The position numbers and the translations under genes were made by a program. Below are positions 55,021-63,460 of a stretch of 64,000 nt of DNA, piece by piece. Numbering within the stretch: position 1 is the stretch's first letter; each line of letters begins with the position of its first letter. Under the pieces are notes generated by a model. The model did no database searches and was not told the origin of the DNA. It worked only from the letters and a program-made list of their open reading frames with translations. The stretch is from Xanthomonas vesicatoria ATCC 35937 (GTDB lineage: Bacteria > Pseudomonadota > Gammaproteobacteria > Xanthomonadales > Xanthomonadaceae), in NCBI RefSeq assembly GCF_001908725.1, contig NZ_CP018725.1, positions 992,001 to 1,056,000 on the forward strand, read 5' to 3'.

Positions 55021-57144
55021 GTGATTCGAACACCTCATTTATTGACGCTGACCCTGGCAGTGGCGGCCGCGCTGAGCGGTTGCAAGAAGTCTGAAGACAC
55101 CGCGCCTGCGGCCCCTGCGGGCGACGCTGCGGCCACCGCCCCGGCGGCCCCCAAGACCCTGACCCTGGACCAGAGCAAGCTGCCGGCAGTAAACCAGTTC
55201 ACCGCAGCCGATCTGGACCCCAATGGCAATGCCTGTACCGATCTGAACGCCTACGCCAACGCCAAGTTCCTGGCTGCCAATCCGGTGCCGGGCGACCGCA
55301 CCAGCTGGGGCGCGTTCGAAATGCTCGACGAGCGCTCCAACGCCATCCAGCAGCAGCTGGCCGAACAGGCGGCCGCCGACACCGGCGCCACCGGCGTGGA
55401 AAAGATCGTCGGCGACCTGTGGTCCACCGGCATGGACGAAGCCAAGATCAATGCCCAGGGCATCGAGCCGCTGAAGCCGGAACTGGCTGCCATCGATGCC
55501 ATCGGCGACCAGGCCAAGCTGGTTGACTATCTGCGCAGCAGCGCCGCCAAGGGCAACAACGATCTCTTCAGCTTCGGCGCCGAAGCCGACTTCAAGAAGT
55601 CCAGCCAGAACATCGCCTACGCGATGCAGGGCGGCCTGGGCCTGCCGGATCCGGAGTACTACACCAGTGCCGGCAACAAGGCCAAGCTGGAGGCGTACCA
55701 GGCGCATATCGCCAAGGTGCTGGAGCTGTCCGGCGTCGCCGCCGCCGATGCCGCCGCGCAGGCCAAGCAGGTGGTCGCGTTCGAAACCCGCCTGGCCAAG
55801 GTCTCCAAGACCAGCACGCAGATGTCGCGCGATGCGTCGCTGGCCTACAACCCGATCTCGCCGGCCGATGCCGACAAGCTGACTCCCAATTGGTCGTGGA
55901 CCGAGTTCTTCAAGTCGCAGGGCGTGGCCACGCCGGAGATGTTCTCGCTGGCGATCCCGGCCTTCCATCAGGAAGTGAGCAAGATGATCGCCGACACCGA
56001 CCCGGCAATCTGGCGCGCTTACTTGCGCTTCCACGCTGTCGATGGCGCCTCGCCGTTCCTGAGCCAGCCGTTCGTCGATGAGAACTTCGCGTTCTACAAC
56101 AAGACCATGCGTGGCCAGAAGGAAATCAAGCCGCGCTGGAAGCGCGTGCTGGCCACCATCAACGGCCAGGCCGGCGAGACGCTGGGCCAGATGTACGTCA
56201 AGGTGGCCTTCCCGGCCGATTCCAAGGCCAAGATGGAAACGCTGGTGACCAACCTGCGCACCGCGTTGAAGGCGCGCATCGAAAAGCTGGACTGGATGAG
56301 CCCGGAGACCAAGGCCAAGGCCATCGCCAAGTGGGAAAGCTTCACGCCCAAGATCGGCTTCCCGGACAAGTGGCGCGAATGGAATGGCCTTGCCACCAGT
56401 CGCGATAGCTACCTGGGTAACGTGCTGGCCGCGCAGGAATTCAACTACAAGTGGAACTTGTCCAAGATCGGCAAGCCGGTGGACAAGACCGAATGGGGCA
56501 TGAGCCCGCAGACGGTCAACGCCTACTACAACCCGCTGCAGAACGAGATCGTGTTCCCGGCCGCTATCCTGCAGCCGCCGTTCTTTGACCCGAATGCGCC
56601 GGAGGAAATGAACTACGGCGGCATCGGTGCGGTGATCGGGCATGAAATGACCCATGGGTACGACGACCAGGGCAGCCGTTTCGGTGCCGATGGCAACTTC
56701 ATCCCCGATCCGGGCTGGTGGACGCAAAAAGACCTGGACGCGTTCAAGGGCCGCACCGGCAAGCTAGTCGCGCAGTTCGACGGCTACCGCACGCCGGCGG
56801 GCGACAAGGTCAAGGGCGACCTGACCCTGGGCGAGAACATCGCCGACCTGGGCGGCCTCAACACCGCCTATGACGCGATGAAGACCGCCACTGCCGGCAA
56901 GGACGATCCCAAGACCGACGGCATCACCCGCGACCAGCGCTTCTTCCTCAACTGGGCCACGGTGTGGCGCCGCAACTTCACCCCGGAAGAACTGGTGGTG
57001 CGGTTGAAGACCGATCCGCATGCACCGGCCAACTTCCGCGCCATCGGTGCACCGTCGAACATGCCGGCCTTTGCCGCTGCGTTCTCGTGCAAGGCCGGCG
57101 ATGCGATGGTGCGTCAGGGCGACAAGCAGGTTGTGATCTGGTAA
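55021..57144 (+). CDS. M13-family (PepO/neprilysin-like) zinc metallopeptidase, lipoprotein
   Basis: The 707-residue protein begins at GTG 55021 with a lipobox (LAVAAALSGC), so it is an envelope lipoprotein. The zinc site is complete: HEMTH at residues 541-545 and the third ligand Glu605 in LGENIADLGG. The substrate-binding NAYY motif (VNAYYNPLQNEIVFPA) and the C-terminal CKAGDAMVRQGDKQVVIW are present. M13 enzymes cut short peptides. It is the first of three tandem M13 genes; a terminator follows it, so the second gene probably has its own promoter. Confidence 0.94.
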   Translation: MIRTPHLLTLTLAVAAALSGCKKSEDTAPAAPAGDAAATAPAAPKTLTLDQSKLPAVNQFTAADLDPNGNACTDLNAYANAKFLAANPVPGDRTSWGAFEMLDERSNAIQQQLAEQAAADTGATGVEKIVGDLWSTGMDEAKINAQGIEPLKPELAAIDAIGDQAKLVDYLRSSAAKGNNDLFSFGAEADFKKSSQNIAYAMQGGLGLPDPEYYTSAGNKAKLEAYQAHIAKVLELSGVAAADAAAQAKQVVAFETRLAKVSKTSTQMSRDASLAYNPISPADADKLTPNWSWTEFFKSQGVATPEMFSLAIPAFHQEVSKMIADTDPAIWRAYLRFHAVDGASPFLSQPFVDENFAFYNKTMRGQKEIKPRWKRVLATINGQAGETLGQMYVKVAFPADSKAKMETLVTNLRTALKARIEKLDWMSPETKAKAIAKWESFTPKIGFPDKWREWNGLATSRDSYLGNVLAAQEFNYKWNLSKIGKPVDKTEWGMSPQTVNAYYNPLQNEIVFPAAILQPPFFDPNAPEEMNYGGIGAVIGHEMTHGYDDQGSRFGADGNFIPDPGWWTQKDLDAFKGRTGKLVAQFDGYRTPAGDKVKGDLTLGENIADLGGLNTAYDAMKTATAGKDDPKTDGITRDQRFFLNWATVWRRNFTPEELVVRLKTDPHAPANFRAIGAPSNMPAFAAAFSCKAGDAMVRQGDKQVVIW

Positions 57145-57163
57145 TTGCCAGGTGATGCAATGA

Positions 57164-57198
57164 GGGGCGGCGCTCGAACGAGCGTCGCCCTTTTTTTT
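57164..57198 (+). terminator. Intrinsic terminator after the first M13 gene
   Basis: GGGCGGCGCTCG pairs with CGAGCGTCGCCC (one G-T pair) around AA, followed by eight Ts. Confidence 0.92.
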
Positions 57199-57496
57199 GC
57201 GCTTTGTGCGGGTTGGCGCAAGTGCCGTTGTCTGCCGCAGTACAAGACGCCAGCGAGCGGACATCGATCTCATCGCTGACAAGAAAAGATGGCGTGTGCC
57301 ACGGCCCGTTGGTTCCGACGCGCCTGCAGCGCCACACCCATGAAACGCGCCAGTGGCGCCTGATACCTCAACGGTACCGGCCACGCCCTGCACGTCGCCG
57401 CGCAGCGGCCGATGAGTCTCAATAAATCTCAACCTGCGTCCCTGTCACGGTGGCGCACGCTTATGCTCTTGGCTCTTTACACCAAGAGCGATCCGC
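57199..57496 (+). promoter_or_regulatory. Region before the second M13 gene
   Basis: With the terminator this makes a 352-base gap between the first and second M13 genes. Frames present are shadows without ribosome sites. AAGAGCGAT at 57485-57493, just before the ATG at 57497, is a weak candidate ribosome site. The promoter was not located. Confidence 0.35.
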
Positions 57497-59593
57497 ATGC
57501 CGCTGCTCAAGACCTCCACCCTCGCCATGGCACTTCTGGTCGCTCTGGCCGGCTGCAAGCCTGCAAATGACAGCCACGCCCCCAAGCAAACGGCCATGCC
57601 GGCAGCAGCAACGCCCGCGCCGGCGGCCGTGCCGACGCTGGACATCAGCGCACTGGATGCGTCCACCAGCGCGTGCCAGGACCTGGATAACTTCGTCAAC
57701 GAAAAATGGCGCAAGGCCAATCCCATTCCGGCAGATCGCACCAGCTGGGGCGTCAGCGACATATTGGTTGAACAAAGCCTGCTCACGCAGCGCGAGATCG
57801 CCGAGAACGCCGCCAAACAGACCGGCGCACAGACCGATCCGGTGGCCAGCAAGATCGGCATGCTGTATGCGTCAGGCATGGACGAGGTCGCGATCGAGGC
57901 TGCGGGGGATCAGCCGATCCGGCCGCAACTCGACGCCATCGCCGCGCTGAGCTCCGGCAAGCAGATCGCCGATTACATCACCAGCCGCTATGCCGAAGGC
58001 GACGGGCAGGTCTTCAACTTCGGCGCTGGCGCCAATTTCCGCAAGGCGGACATGCAGATCGCCTTCGCCAATGAAGGGGGCCTAGGCCTGCCGACCAAGG
58101 AGTACTACAGCGCCGCCGAGTACGCGCCCATCCGTGAAGCGTATCTGGACTACATCGCCAAGTCGTTCGAGCTCACCGGTACCGCGAAGGACGCAGCGCG
58201 CGCCCAGGCCAACGATGTGCTTGCGCTGGAAACGCGCCTGGCAGCGGCCTCGCTGACCCGGGTCGATGCACGGAAACCAGAGAATCAGTATCACTTCGTC
58301 AGCCTGGCCGAGGCGGACAAGTTGACGCCGCACTTTTCCTGGACGCAATTCTTCGCAGCCCAAGGCGTGGACGCGGGTGCCGGATTCTCGTTATCGCACC
58401 CGCGCTTCTTCGCAGAATTCGACCGCCAGCTCGCCAGCGCACCGATTGCGCAATGGCAGGCCTATCTGCGCTTTCATACCATCGACGACGCATCCAAACA
58501 GCTCAGCAAGGCCTTTGTCGACAACAACTTCGCGTTCTACGGCAAGACCTTGTCCGGCCAACCCGAACAACAGCCACGCTGGAAGCGCGTACTGCGTACC
58601 GTCAATGCCAGCATGGGCGAAGGCCTGGGCCAGCTCTACGTGGCCAAGGTCTTTACTCCCGAGGCAAAACGGCGCGCCGGCGAACTGGTCGACAACATTC
58701 GCGCTGCACTCAAGACGCGTATCGAGAATGTCGATTGGATGAGCGCGCAAACCAGGGACAAGGCCCTCGCCAAGTGGGAAACCTTCCTTCCCAAGATCGG
58801 CTACCCCGATACCTGGCGCGACTGGTCCGGGCTAGAGATCGTTCCCGGCGCCTATTACCGCAACCTGCAGGCGGCGTCCAAGTTCAACTATCGCTACGAC
58901 ATCGCCCAGATCGGCAAGCCCACCGACCGCACGCGTTGGGTGACGACCCCGCAGACCGTCAACGCCTACTACGACCCCAGCACCAACTCCATCAACTTTC
59001 CGGCAGGCATCCTGCAACCGCCGTTCTTCGACGCCAAGGCGGACGATGCGCTGAACTATGGCGGCATTGGCGCCGTCATCGGGCATGAAGCCACGCATGG
59101 CTTCGACGATCAGGGCAGCCAGTTCGATGGTGCAGGCAACAATGTCAACTGGTGGACGCCGCAAGATCGCGAGGCCTTCGAGCAGCGGGCCGAAGCGCTG
59201 GTCAAGCAGTTCGATGCCTACGCCCCCCTGCCCGACCGCCCCGACCTGCACGTCAATGGCAAGCTCACACTGGGCGAAAACATCGCAGACCTGGGCGGCA
59301 CCAATGTCGCCTACGACGCCCTGCAGAGTGCATTGCGCGCGCATCCCGAGCGGGCCGCCAGCATCGATGGCTATACCCCGGATCAACGCTTTTTCCTGGG
59401 CTTTGCACTGAGCTGGCGTGGGCAGGTACGCGAACAGCAGCAGCTGGTCTATCTGGCCAGCGACCCGCATGCGCCCGACCACCTGCGCGCCAATGCCTCG
59501 CCATCCAACATGCCTCAGTTCGCGCAGGCGTTTTCGTGCAAGCAGGGCGATTCCATGGTGCGCCCGGACAAGGACCGCGTGGTGATCTGGTAA
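57497..59593 (+). CDS. M13-family zinc metallopeptidase, lipoprotein
   Basis: The 698-residue paralogue of the preceding gene has a lipobox (LLVALAGC) and an Ala/Pro-rich linker. The zinc site is complete: HEATH at residues 530-534 and Glu594 in LGENIADLGG. NAYY (VNAYYDPSTNSINFPA) and the C-terminal CKQGDSMVRPDKDRVVIW are kept. It is a predicted active envelope peptidase. The gap of 170 bases to the next M13 gene has no terminator, so read-through to the third gene is possible. Confidence 0.94.
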   Translation: MPLLKTSTLAMALLVALAGCKPANDSHAPKQTAMPAAATPAPAAVPTLDISALDASTSACQDLDNFVNEKWRKANPIPADRTSWGVSDILVEQSLLTQREIAENAAKQTGAQTDPVASKIGMLYASGMDEVAIEAAGDQPIRPQLDAIAALSSGKQIADYITSRYAEGDGQVFNFGAGANFRKADMQIAFANEGGLGLPTKEYYSAAEYAPIREAYLDYIAKSFELTGTAKDAARAQANDVLALETRLAAASLTRVDARKPENQYHFVSLAEADKLTPHFSWTQFFAAQGVDAGAGFSLSHPRFFAEFDRQLASAPIAQWQAYLRFHTIDDASKQLSKAFVDNNFAFYGKTLSGQPEQQPRWKRVLRTVNASMGEGLGQLYVAKVFTPEAKRRAGELVDNIRAALKTRIENVDWMSAQTRDKALAKWETFLPKIGYPDTWRDWSGLEIVPGAYYRNLQAASKFNYRYDIAQIGKPTDRTRWVTTPQTVNAYYDPSTNSINFPAGILQPPFFDAKADDALNYGGIGAVIGHEATHGFDDQGSQFDGAGNNVNWWTPQDREAFEQRAEALVKQFDAYAPLPDRPDLHVNGKLTLGENIADLGGTNVAYDALQSALRAHPERAASIDGYTPDQRFFLGFALSWRGQVREQQQLVYLASDPHAPDHLRANASPSNMPQFAQAFSCKQGDSMVRPDKDRVVIW

Positions 59594-59763
59594 ACGGCTG
59601 CAAGCGTTTCCAAATGCGATAACACCGTACAGGCCCGCACACGCGGGCCTGTCACGTTCATGCAAACGGCTGGTGCCGATGACGAACGGCGGCGGGCGCC
59701 TGCCTGCGCAGCGCGCAGCCTTGCTAAACTCCGCCGACTTTACTCTGGCCACTCTTCTTCTCG

Positions 59764-61776
59764 ATGCCCACCATTCGCCCGCTTGCCCTCGCTCTTGGCT
59801 TCAGCCTGATCACGCTGCTGTCCGCTCCCGACGCCGACGCCGCTCGCAAGAAGAAGGCAGCCCCCAAGGCGCCGGCCGTGTCTGCGGCCTGCACCGATTT
59901 CTACGACTACGCCAACGCCGGTTGGCTCAAGGCCAACCCGGTCCCGCAGGCAGGCGCTGTCACCGCGCTGGGTCAGTTGTCCGAGCGCGCCCTGCAGCAG
60001 CAGCGCGAGCTGCTGGACGCGTCAATGAAGGCCCCGCAGGGCAACGTGCAGAAGCTGCTCGGCGACTTCTGGGCCAGCGGCCTGGACGAAGCCGCCGTCG
60101 AAAAGGACGGCTCCAATCCGATCGCTCCCCTGCTGTCGCGCATCGACGCGATCAAGAAGGCCAAGGATGTGCCCGCTTCGATCGCCGCGCTGCATCAGGT
60201 CGGTATCCCGGTCGGCTTCAACTTCGGCCCGGACGTAGACCTGAAGGCGCTGGACCGCCACATCGGCTACTTCATGCAGGGCGGCATGGGTTTGCCGGAC
60301 CCGGCCTTCTACACCCGCACCGACGCCGACACCCAGGCGCTGATGGGCCGCTACCGCGCCTACGTCAAGCAGATCCTGGCGCTGACCGGTACCCCGGCCG
60401 ACAAGCTCGACGCCGATGCCGCCTCCGTGCTGCAGATCGAAACCGCACTTGCGCGCAGCGCGCAGTCGGTGCAGGGCATCAATAACCCGTTCAATAACTA
60501 CGCCCCGATCGCCACCAAGGACCTGACCAAGCAGTACAAGAACCTGCGCCTGGCCGACTTCCTGGAAGCACAAGGCGTCAAAGACGACCTAGTGTCGATG
60601 GCCGACCCGGCGATGTTCAAGCAGCTCGACAGCATGATCGTCAGCATCAAGCCGGACCAGTGGAAGGCCTATCTGCGCTGGCGCGTGGGCGATGCGATGG
60701 CGCCGTACCTGTCCAAGAGTTTCCACGATGCCGAGTACCAGTTCCGCGGCCGTCTGCTGCGCGGCGATGCTTTGCCGCCGCAGCGCTGGCAGCAGGTGCT
60801 GGACGCCATCAACGTGGCCGCTGGCCCGATGCTGGGTCGCGAATACGTCGCGCGCTACCTGAGTAGCGATACCCGCCGCCAGGCCGAGGCCATCGCCGAC
60901 CAGGTCCGCGATGCGCAGCTGGCCGCGCTGGAGCGTACCGGCTGGGGCAATGGCGAGGCAGTTGCCGAAGCCAAGGCCAAGCTGACCGCGATGAAGATCG
61001 AAGTCGGCGCACCGCGACGCGATCTGGACTACACCGTGCAGCCGATGGGCCGCGGCAGCTTCGGCGGCAACATGCTGATCGCCTCGACCTGGCGTCACCG
61101 CGAGGAAATGAAGCGCATCGGCAAGGGCAACGCCGACCGTCGCTGGGACGTGCTGCCGCAGCAGCCGGCGGTGGCCTATGACATCGCACAGAACCGCCTG
61201 ATCGTCACCGCTGCCGTGTTGCAGGCACCGGTGCTGACCACCGGCAGCACCGCAGCGGCCCAGTACGGCGCCTATGGTGCGCTGGTGGCGCACGAGCTCA
61301 CCCGCGCGATCGATGCCAAGGGTTCGCTGGTCGACGCCAAGGGCGAGCTGCGCAGCTGGTGGACGCCTGCCGAGAAGAGCAGCTGGACTCAGCTGACCGG
61401 CAAGGTGGCCAACCAGTTCGCGGCTTACCCGTATCCGGGCGTGCCCAACGTCAAGGTCAACGGCGCGCAGACCGCCGAAGAAAACCTGGCCGACCTGGCC
61501 GGCATCGAACTGGCATGGCAGGCCTTCAGCAAGGCGCAACCTGCGGCCACCGAGGCCGACAAGCAGGCCTTCTTCACGGCCTGGGCCGGCCTGTGGGCAC
61601 AGCAGTTGTCGCCGAACGAAGCGGTGCAGCGCGCCAGCGCCGACATCCGCGCACCCGGCCAGTGGCGCACCAACGGCCCGCTGTCCAACCTGCCGGAATT
61701 CGGTGCAGCCTTCAGCTGCAAGGCCGGCCAGCCGATGCAACGCGTGGAGGCAGACCAGATCAAGATCTGGCGCTGA
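59764..61776 (+). CDS. M13-family metallopeptidase homologue with incomplete zinc site
   Basis: The 670-residue product aligns with the two genes before it but differs at the active site. The zinc motif reads HELTR (His510 to Arg514), so the second zinc-binding histidine is replaced by arginine. The third ligand Glu573 is kept in EENLADLAG. The NAYY motif is lost (VAYDIAQNRLIVTAAVLQ). It has a Sec signal peptide (ALGFSLITLLSAPDADA) instead of a lipobox and a Lys-rich start to the mature chain. It is probably a pseudoenzyme. The C-terminal CKAGQPMQRVEADQIKIW is retained, so the frame is under constraint. Confidence 0.92.
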   Translation: MPTIRPLALALGFSLITLLSAPDADAARKKKAAPKAPAVSAACTDFYDYANAGWLKANPVPQAGAVTALGQLSERALQQQRELLDASMKAPQGNVQKLLGDFWASGLDEAAVEKDGSNPIAPLLSRIDAIKKAKDVPASIAALHQVGIPVGFNFGPDVDLKALDRHIGYFMQGGMGLPDPAFYTRTDADTQALMGRYRAYVKQILALTGTPADKLDADAASVLQIETALARSAQSVQGINNPFNNYAPIATKDLTKQYKNLRLADFLEAQGVKDDLVSMADPAMFKQLDSMIVSIKPDQWKAYLRWRVGDAMAPYLSKSFHDAEYQFRGRLLRGDALPPQRWQQVLDAINVAAGPMLGREYVARYLSSDTRRQAEAIADQVRDAQLAALERTGWGNGEAVAEAKAKLTAMKIEVGAPRRDLDYTVQPMGRGSFGGNMLIASTWRHREEMKRIGKGNADRRWDVLPQQPAVAYDIAQNRLIVTAAVLQAPVLTTGSTAAAQYGAYGALVAHELTRAIDAKGSLVDAKGELRSWWTPAEKSSWTQLTGKVANQFAAYPYPGVPNVKVNGAQTAEENLADLAGIELAWQAFSKAQPAATEADKQAFFTAWAGLWAQQLSPNEAVQRASADIRAPGQWRTNGPLSNLPEFGAAFSCKAGQPMQRVEADQIKIWR

Positions 61777-61800
61777 GCTCTGAGACGATAGGCAATAAAA

Positions 61801-61827
61801 AGAGCGCGGATTCCGCGCTCTTTTTTT
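61801..61827 (+). terminator. Intrinsic terminator after the third M13 gene
   Basis: AGAGCGCGG pairs with CCGCGCTCT around ATT and is followed by a run of seven Ts. Confidence 0.93.
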
Positions 61828-61847
61828 GTTGGCACTCGTGGCGGAAA

Positions 61848-61910
61848 CTGCCTGATCTGCCTGATCTGCCTGATCTGCCTGATCTGCCTGATCTGCCTGA
61901 TCTGCCTGAT
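61848..61910. repeat. Seven perfect copies of a 9-bp tandem repeat (CTGCCTGAT)
   Basis: CTGCCTGAT is repeated head-to-tail exactly seven times, then a degenerate CTGTCCTTCG continues to CCTGAT at 61921-61926. It lies 20 bases after the terminator of the third M13 gene and outside any supported gene. A 9-bp period keeps all frames open, but no start signal is associated with it. The count is likely to vary between strains. Confidence 0.95.
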
Positions 61911-62187
61911 CTGTCCTTCGCCTGATCCGCTGTGAGCTCCATTCGCTTTCCGCTAGATCCGATTTCTGCCGGGCCGGACCTCTCCTTGGGTCCGCATTGC
62001 AGCCGGCGCGCTGCCCTATCCGCTGGTCGCTAGATGCTCCAGTGCCATGCCTGTTCCGACGATGTACCGTCTTCCGCCTTGCCCCGGCAGGAGCGGACCC
62101 GGCCGCGACGCGGCGTTACCGGCAAGCTCAATCGTAGCCAGCCCAGCTCCTACGGATCATGCCGACCCGGCAAACCGTCACCTTGAC
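61911..62187. other. 277-base intergenic region
   Basis: This follows the 9-bp repeat and precedes the 3' end of the second rhomboid gene. GGCAGGAGCGGACCCGGCCGC at 62087-62107 has the AGGAGCG start of the REP motif but no clear partner arm. No gene or terminator was recognised. Confidence 0.4.
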
Positions 62188-62889
62188 TCAACGCACCACG
62201 CGCAGCGGCGGCTTGCGCCCTTTTCCGCCGCCACCCTTACGGCCACCGCTGCCGCCAAACGGCGACTGGCCGCGCCAGTAGCGGATCATCAACCAGCCGA
62301 ACAGCATGCCGCCCAGATGGGCGAAGTGCGCAACGCCCGGCTGCCAACCGGTCGCACCGAGAAACAATTCGATGGCGCCGAACACAATTACAAACGTCCG
62401 CGCCTTCATCGGGATTGGCGGGAACAGCAGCATCACGCGCTGATTCGGAAACAGCATCCCGTAGGCCAACAACAGCCCGAACACGCCGCCGGAAGCGCCC
62501 ACCACCGGTGCACCACTGTGGGTAAACCAGGCCATCAGCAGCTGGCAGAGACCGGCGCCGGCCACGCACACCAGGTAGTAGGTCAGAAAACGCTTCTGAC
62601 CCCAGGTCTGCTCCAGCGGCGCGCCGAACATGAAAAGCGCCAGCATGTTGAAGAACAGATGATTGAAACCACCATGCAAAAACGCATAAGTCAGCAACTG
62701 CCACGGCATGAAGCTGGCGCCCGGCGAGAACGCATCGAAGCCATTCGATATCGGCCACAGCATGAGCCATGACAAGGTGGAGTCGGATGGCAACACCCCC
62801 GCCCCCAGATCGCCCAAAGCCCATTGCAGCAGGAACAACCCGATATTGGCGATCAACAGTGCTTTGGTGACGGGCGGCAATTGAGGCAT
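62188..62889 (-). CDS. Rhomboid-family intramembrane serine protease
   Basis: The compact 233-residue GlpG-like rhomboid has about six membrane segments, the HGGFNHLFFNM motif (residues 72-82), nucleophile Ser133 in GASGGVFG and catalytic His191 in AHLGG. The C-terminal tail is Gly/Lys/Arg-rich (GGSGGRKGGGGKGRKPP) and cytosolic by charge. The ATG at 62889 (MPQLPPVTKALLIANI) was chosen; the longer frame runs into the neighbouring gene. It starts 40 bases after the alkyltransferase-like gene. Confidence 0.94.
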   Translation of the reverse strand: MPQLPPVTKALLIANIGLFLLQWALGDLGAGVLPSDSTLSWLMLWPISNGFDAFSPGASFMPWQLLTYAFLHGGFNHLFFNMLALFMFGAPLEQTWGQKRFLTYYLVCVAGAGLCQLLMAWFTHSGAPVVGASGGVFGLLLAYGMLFPNQRVMLLFPPIPMKARTFVIVFGAIELFLGATGWQPGVAHFAHLGGMLFGWLMIRYWRGQSPFGGSGGRKGGGGKGRKPPLRVVR

Positions 62890-62929
62890 GGCGGCATCCT
62901 TTTGAATGCGGTCGATGATAACGGCAGCG

Positions 62930-63343
62930 TTATGAAGGACCCCACACGGCCGCATCCAAACGCTGCGCAGCCGTGGCGCGGCGGACCCGCCCTTGCACCA
63001 CCGGCACCCCTTCGGCACGCAGGCGTTGGCATTGCTCGTCATAGCCCGATGACCCGGGCGGCAAGGCAATGCGGCCATCGCTGCGGAGGACGCGATGCCA
63101 GGGCAGATCAGGGTCGTCGTTGCCACTGAGCACACGCGCCACCATGCGTGCACGGCCAGGCAACCCGGCACGCGCGGCGACCTCGCCGTAGCCGGCGACC
63201 CGTCCGGCAGGAATGGCGCGGATGACGTCAAGAATGCGCAGCCGCACCTGCTCGCCTGAAGGCGCGGCCGGCTTTGAAGCAGGAGTCGCGGCCGACTTGG
63301 CAGATGCAAGTGGACTCAGCGCTGGCTGACGAGGCTTGGACAT
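62930..63343 (-). CDS. Alkyltransferase-like DNA-repair protein (ATL)
   Basis: The 137-residue protein has the DNA-binding fold of O6-alkylguanine transferases, with the helix AGYGEVAARAGLPGRARMVARVL and the arginine finger. The active-site PCHRV reads PWHRV: Trp82 replaces the acceptor cysteine. This is the hallmark of ATL proteins (Atl1/YbaZ type), which bind O6-alkylguanine lesions and hand them to nucleotide-excision repair. An Ala/Pro/Lys linker precedes the domain (residues 8-30). The ATG at 63343 follows the usual length. Confidence 0.93.
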   Translation of the reverse strand: MSKPRQPALSPLASAKSAATPASKPAAPSGEQVRLRILDVIRAIPAGRVAGYGEVAARAGLPGRARMVARVLSGNDDPDLPWHRVLRSDGRIALPPGSSGYDEQCQRLRAEGVPVVQGRVRRATAAQRLDAAVWGPS

Positions 63344-63460
63344 CAGGCAAGCATGCCAGCTGACGCGACTCAATGCCGACCGGGCCACGGGGCTTCTGCG
63401 ATCAAGCGCGTCAACGAATGCTGCCTCGACGGCAAGAGTCAAAAGCCCCTAACCGATCCA

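Noticed and set aside
61848..61926. CRISPR-like or coding repeat
   Set aside because: The unit is 9 bp with no spacers, so it is a VNTR and not a CRISPR array; an open frame through it has no start signal.
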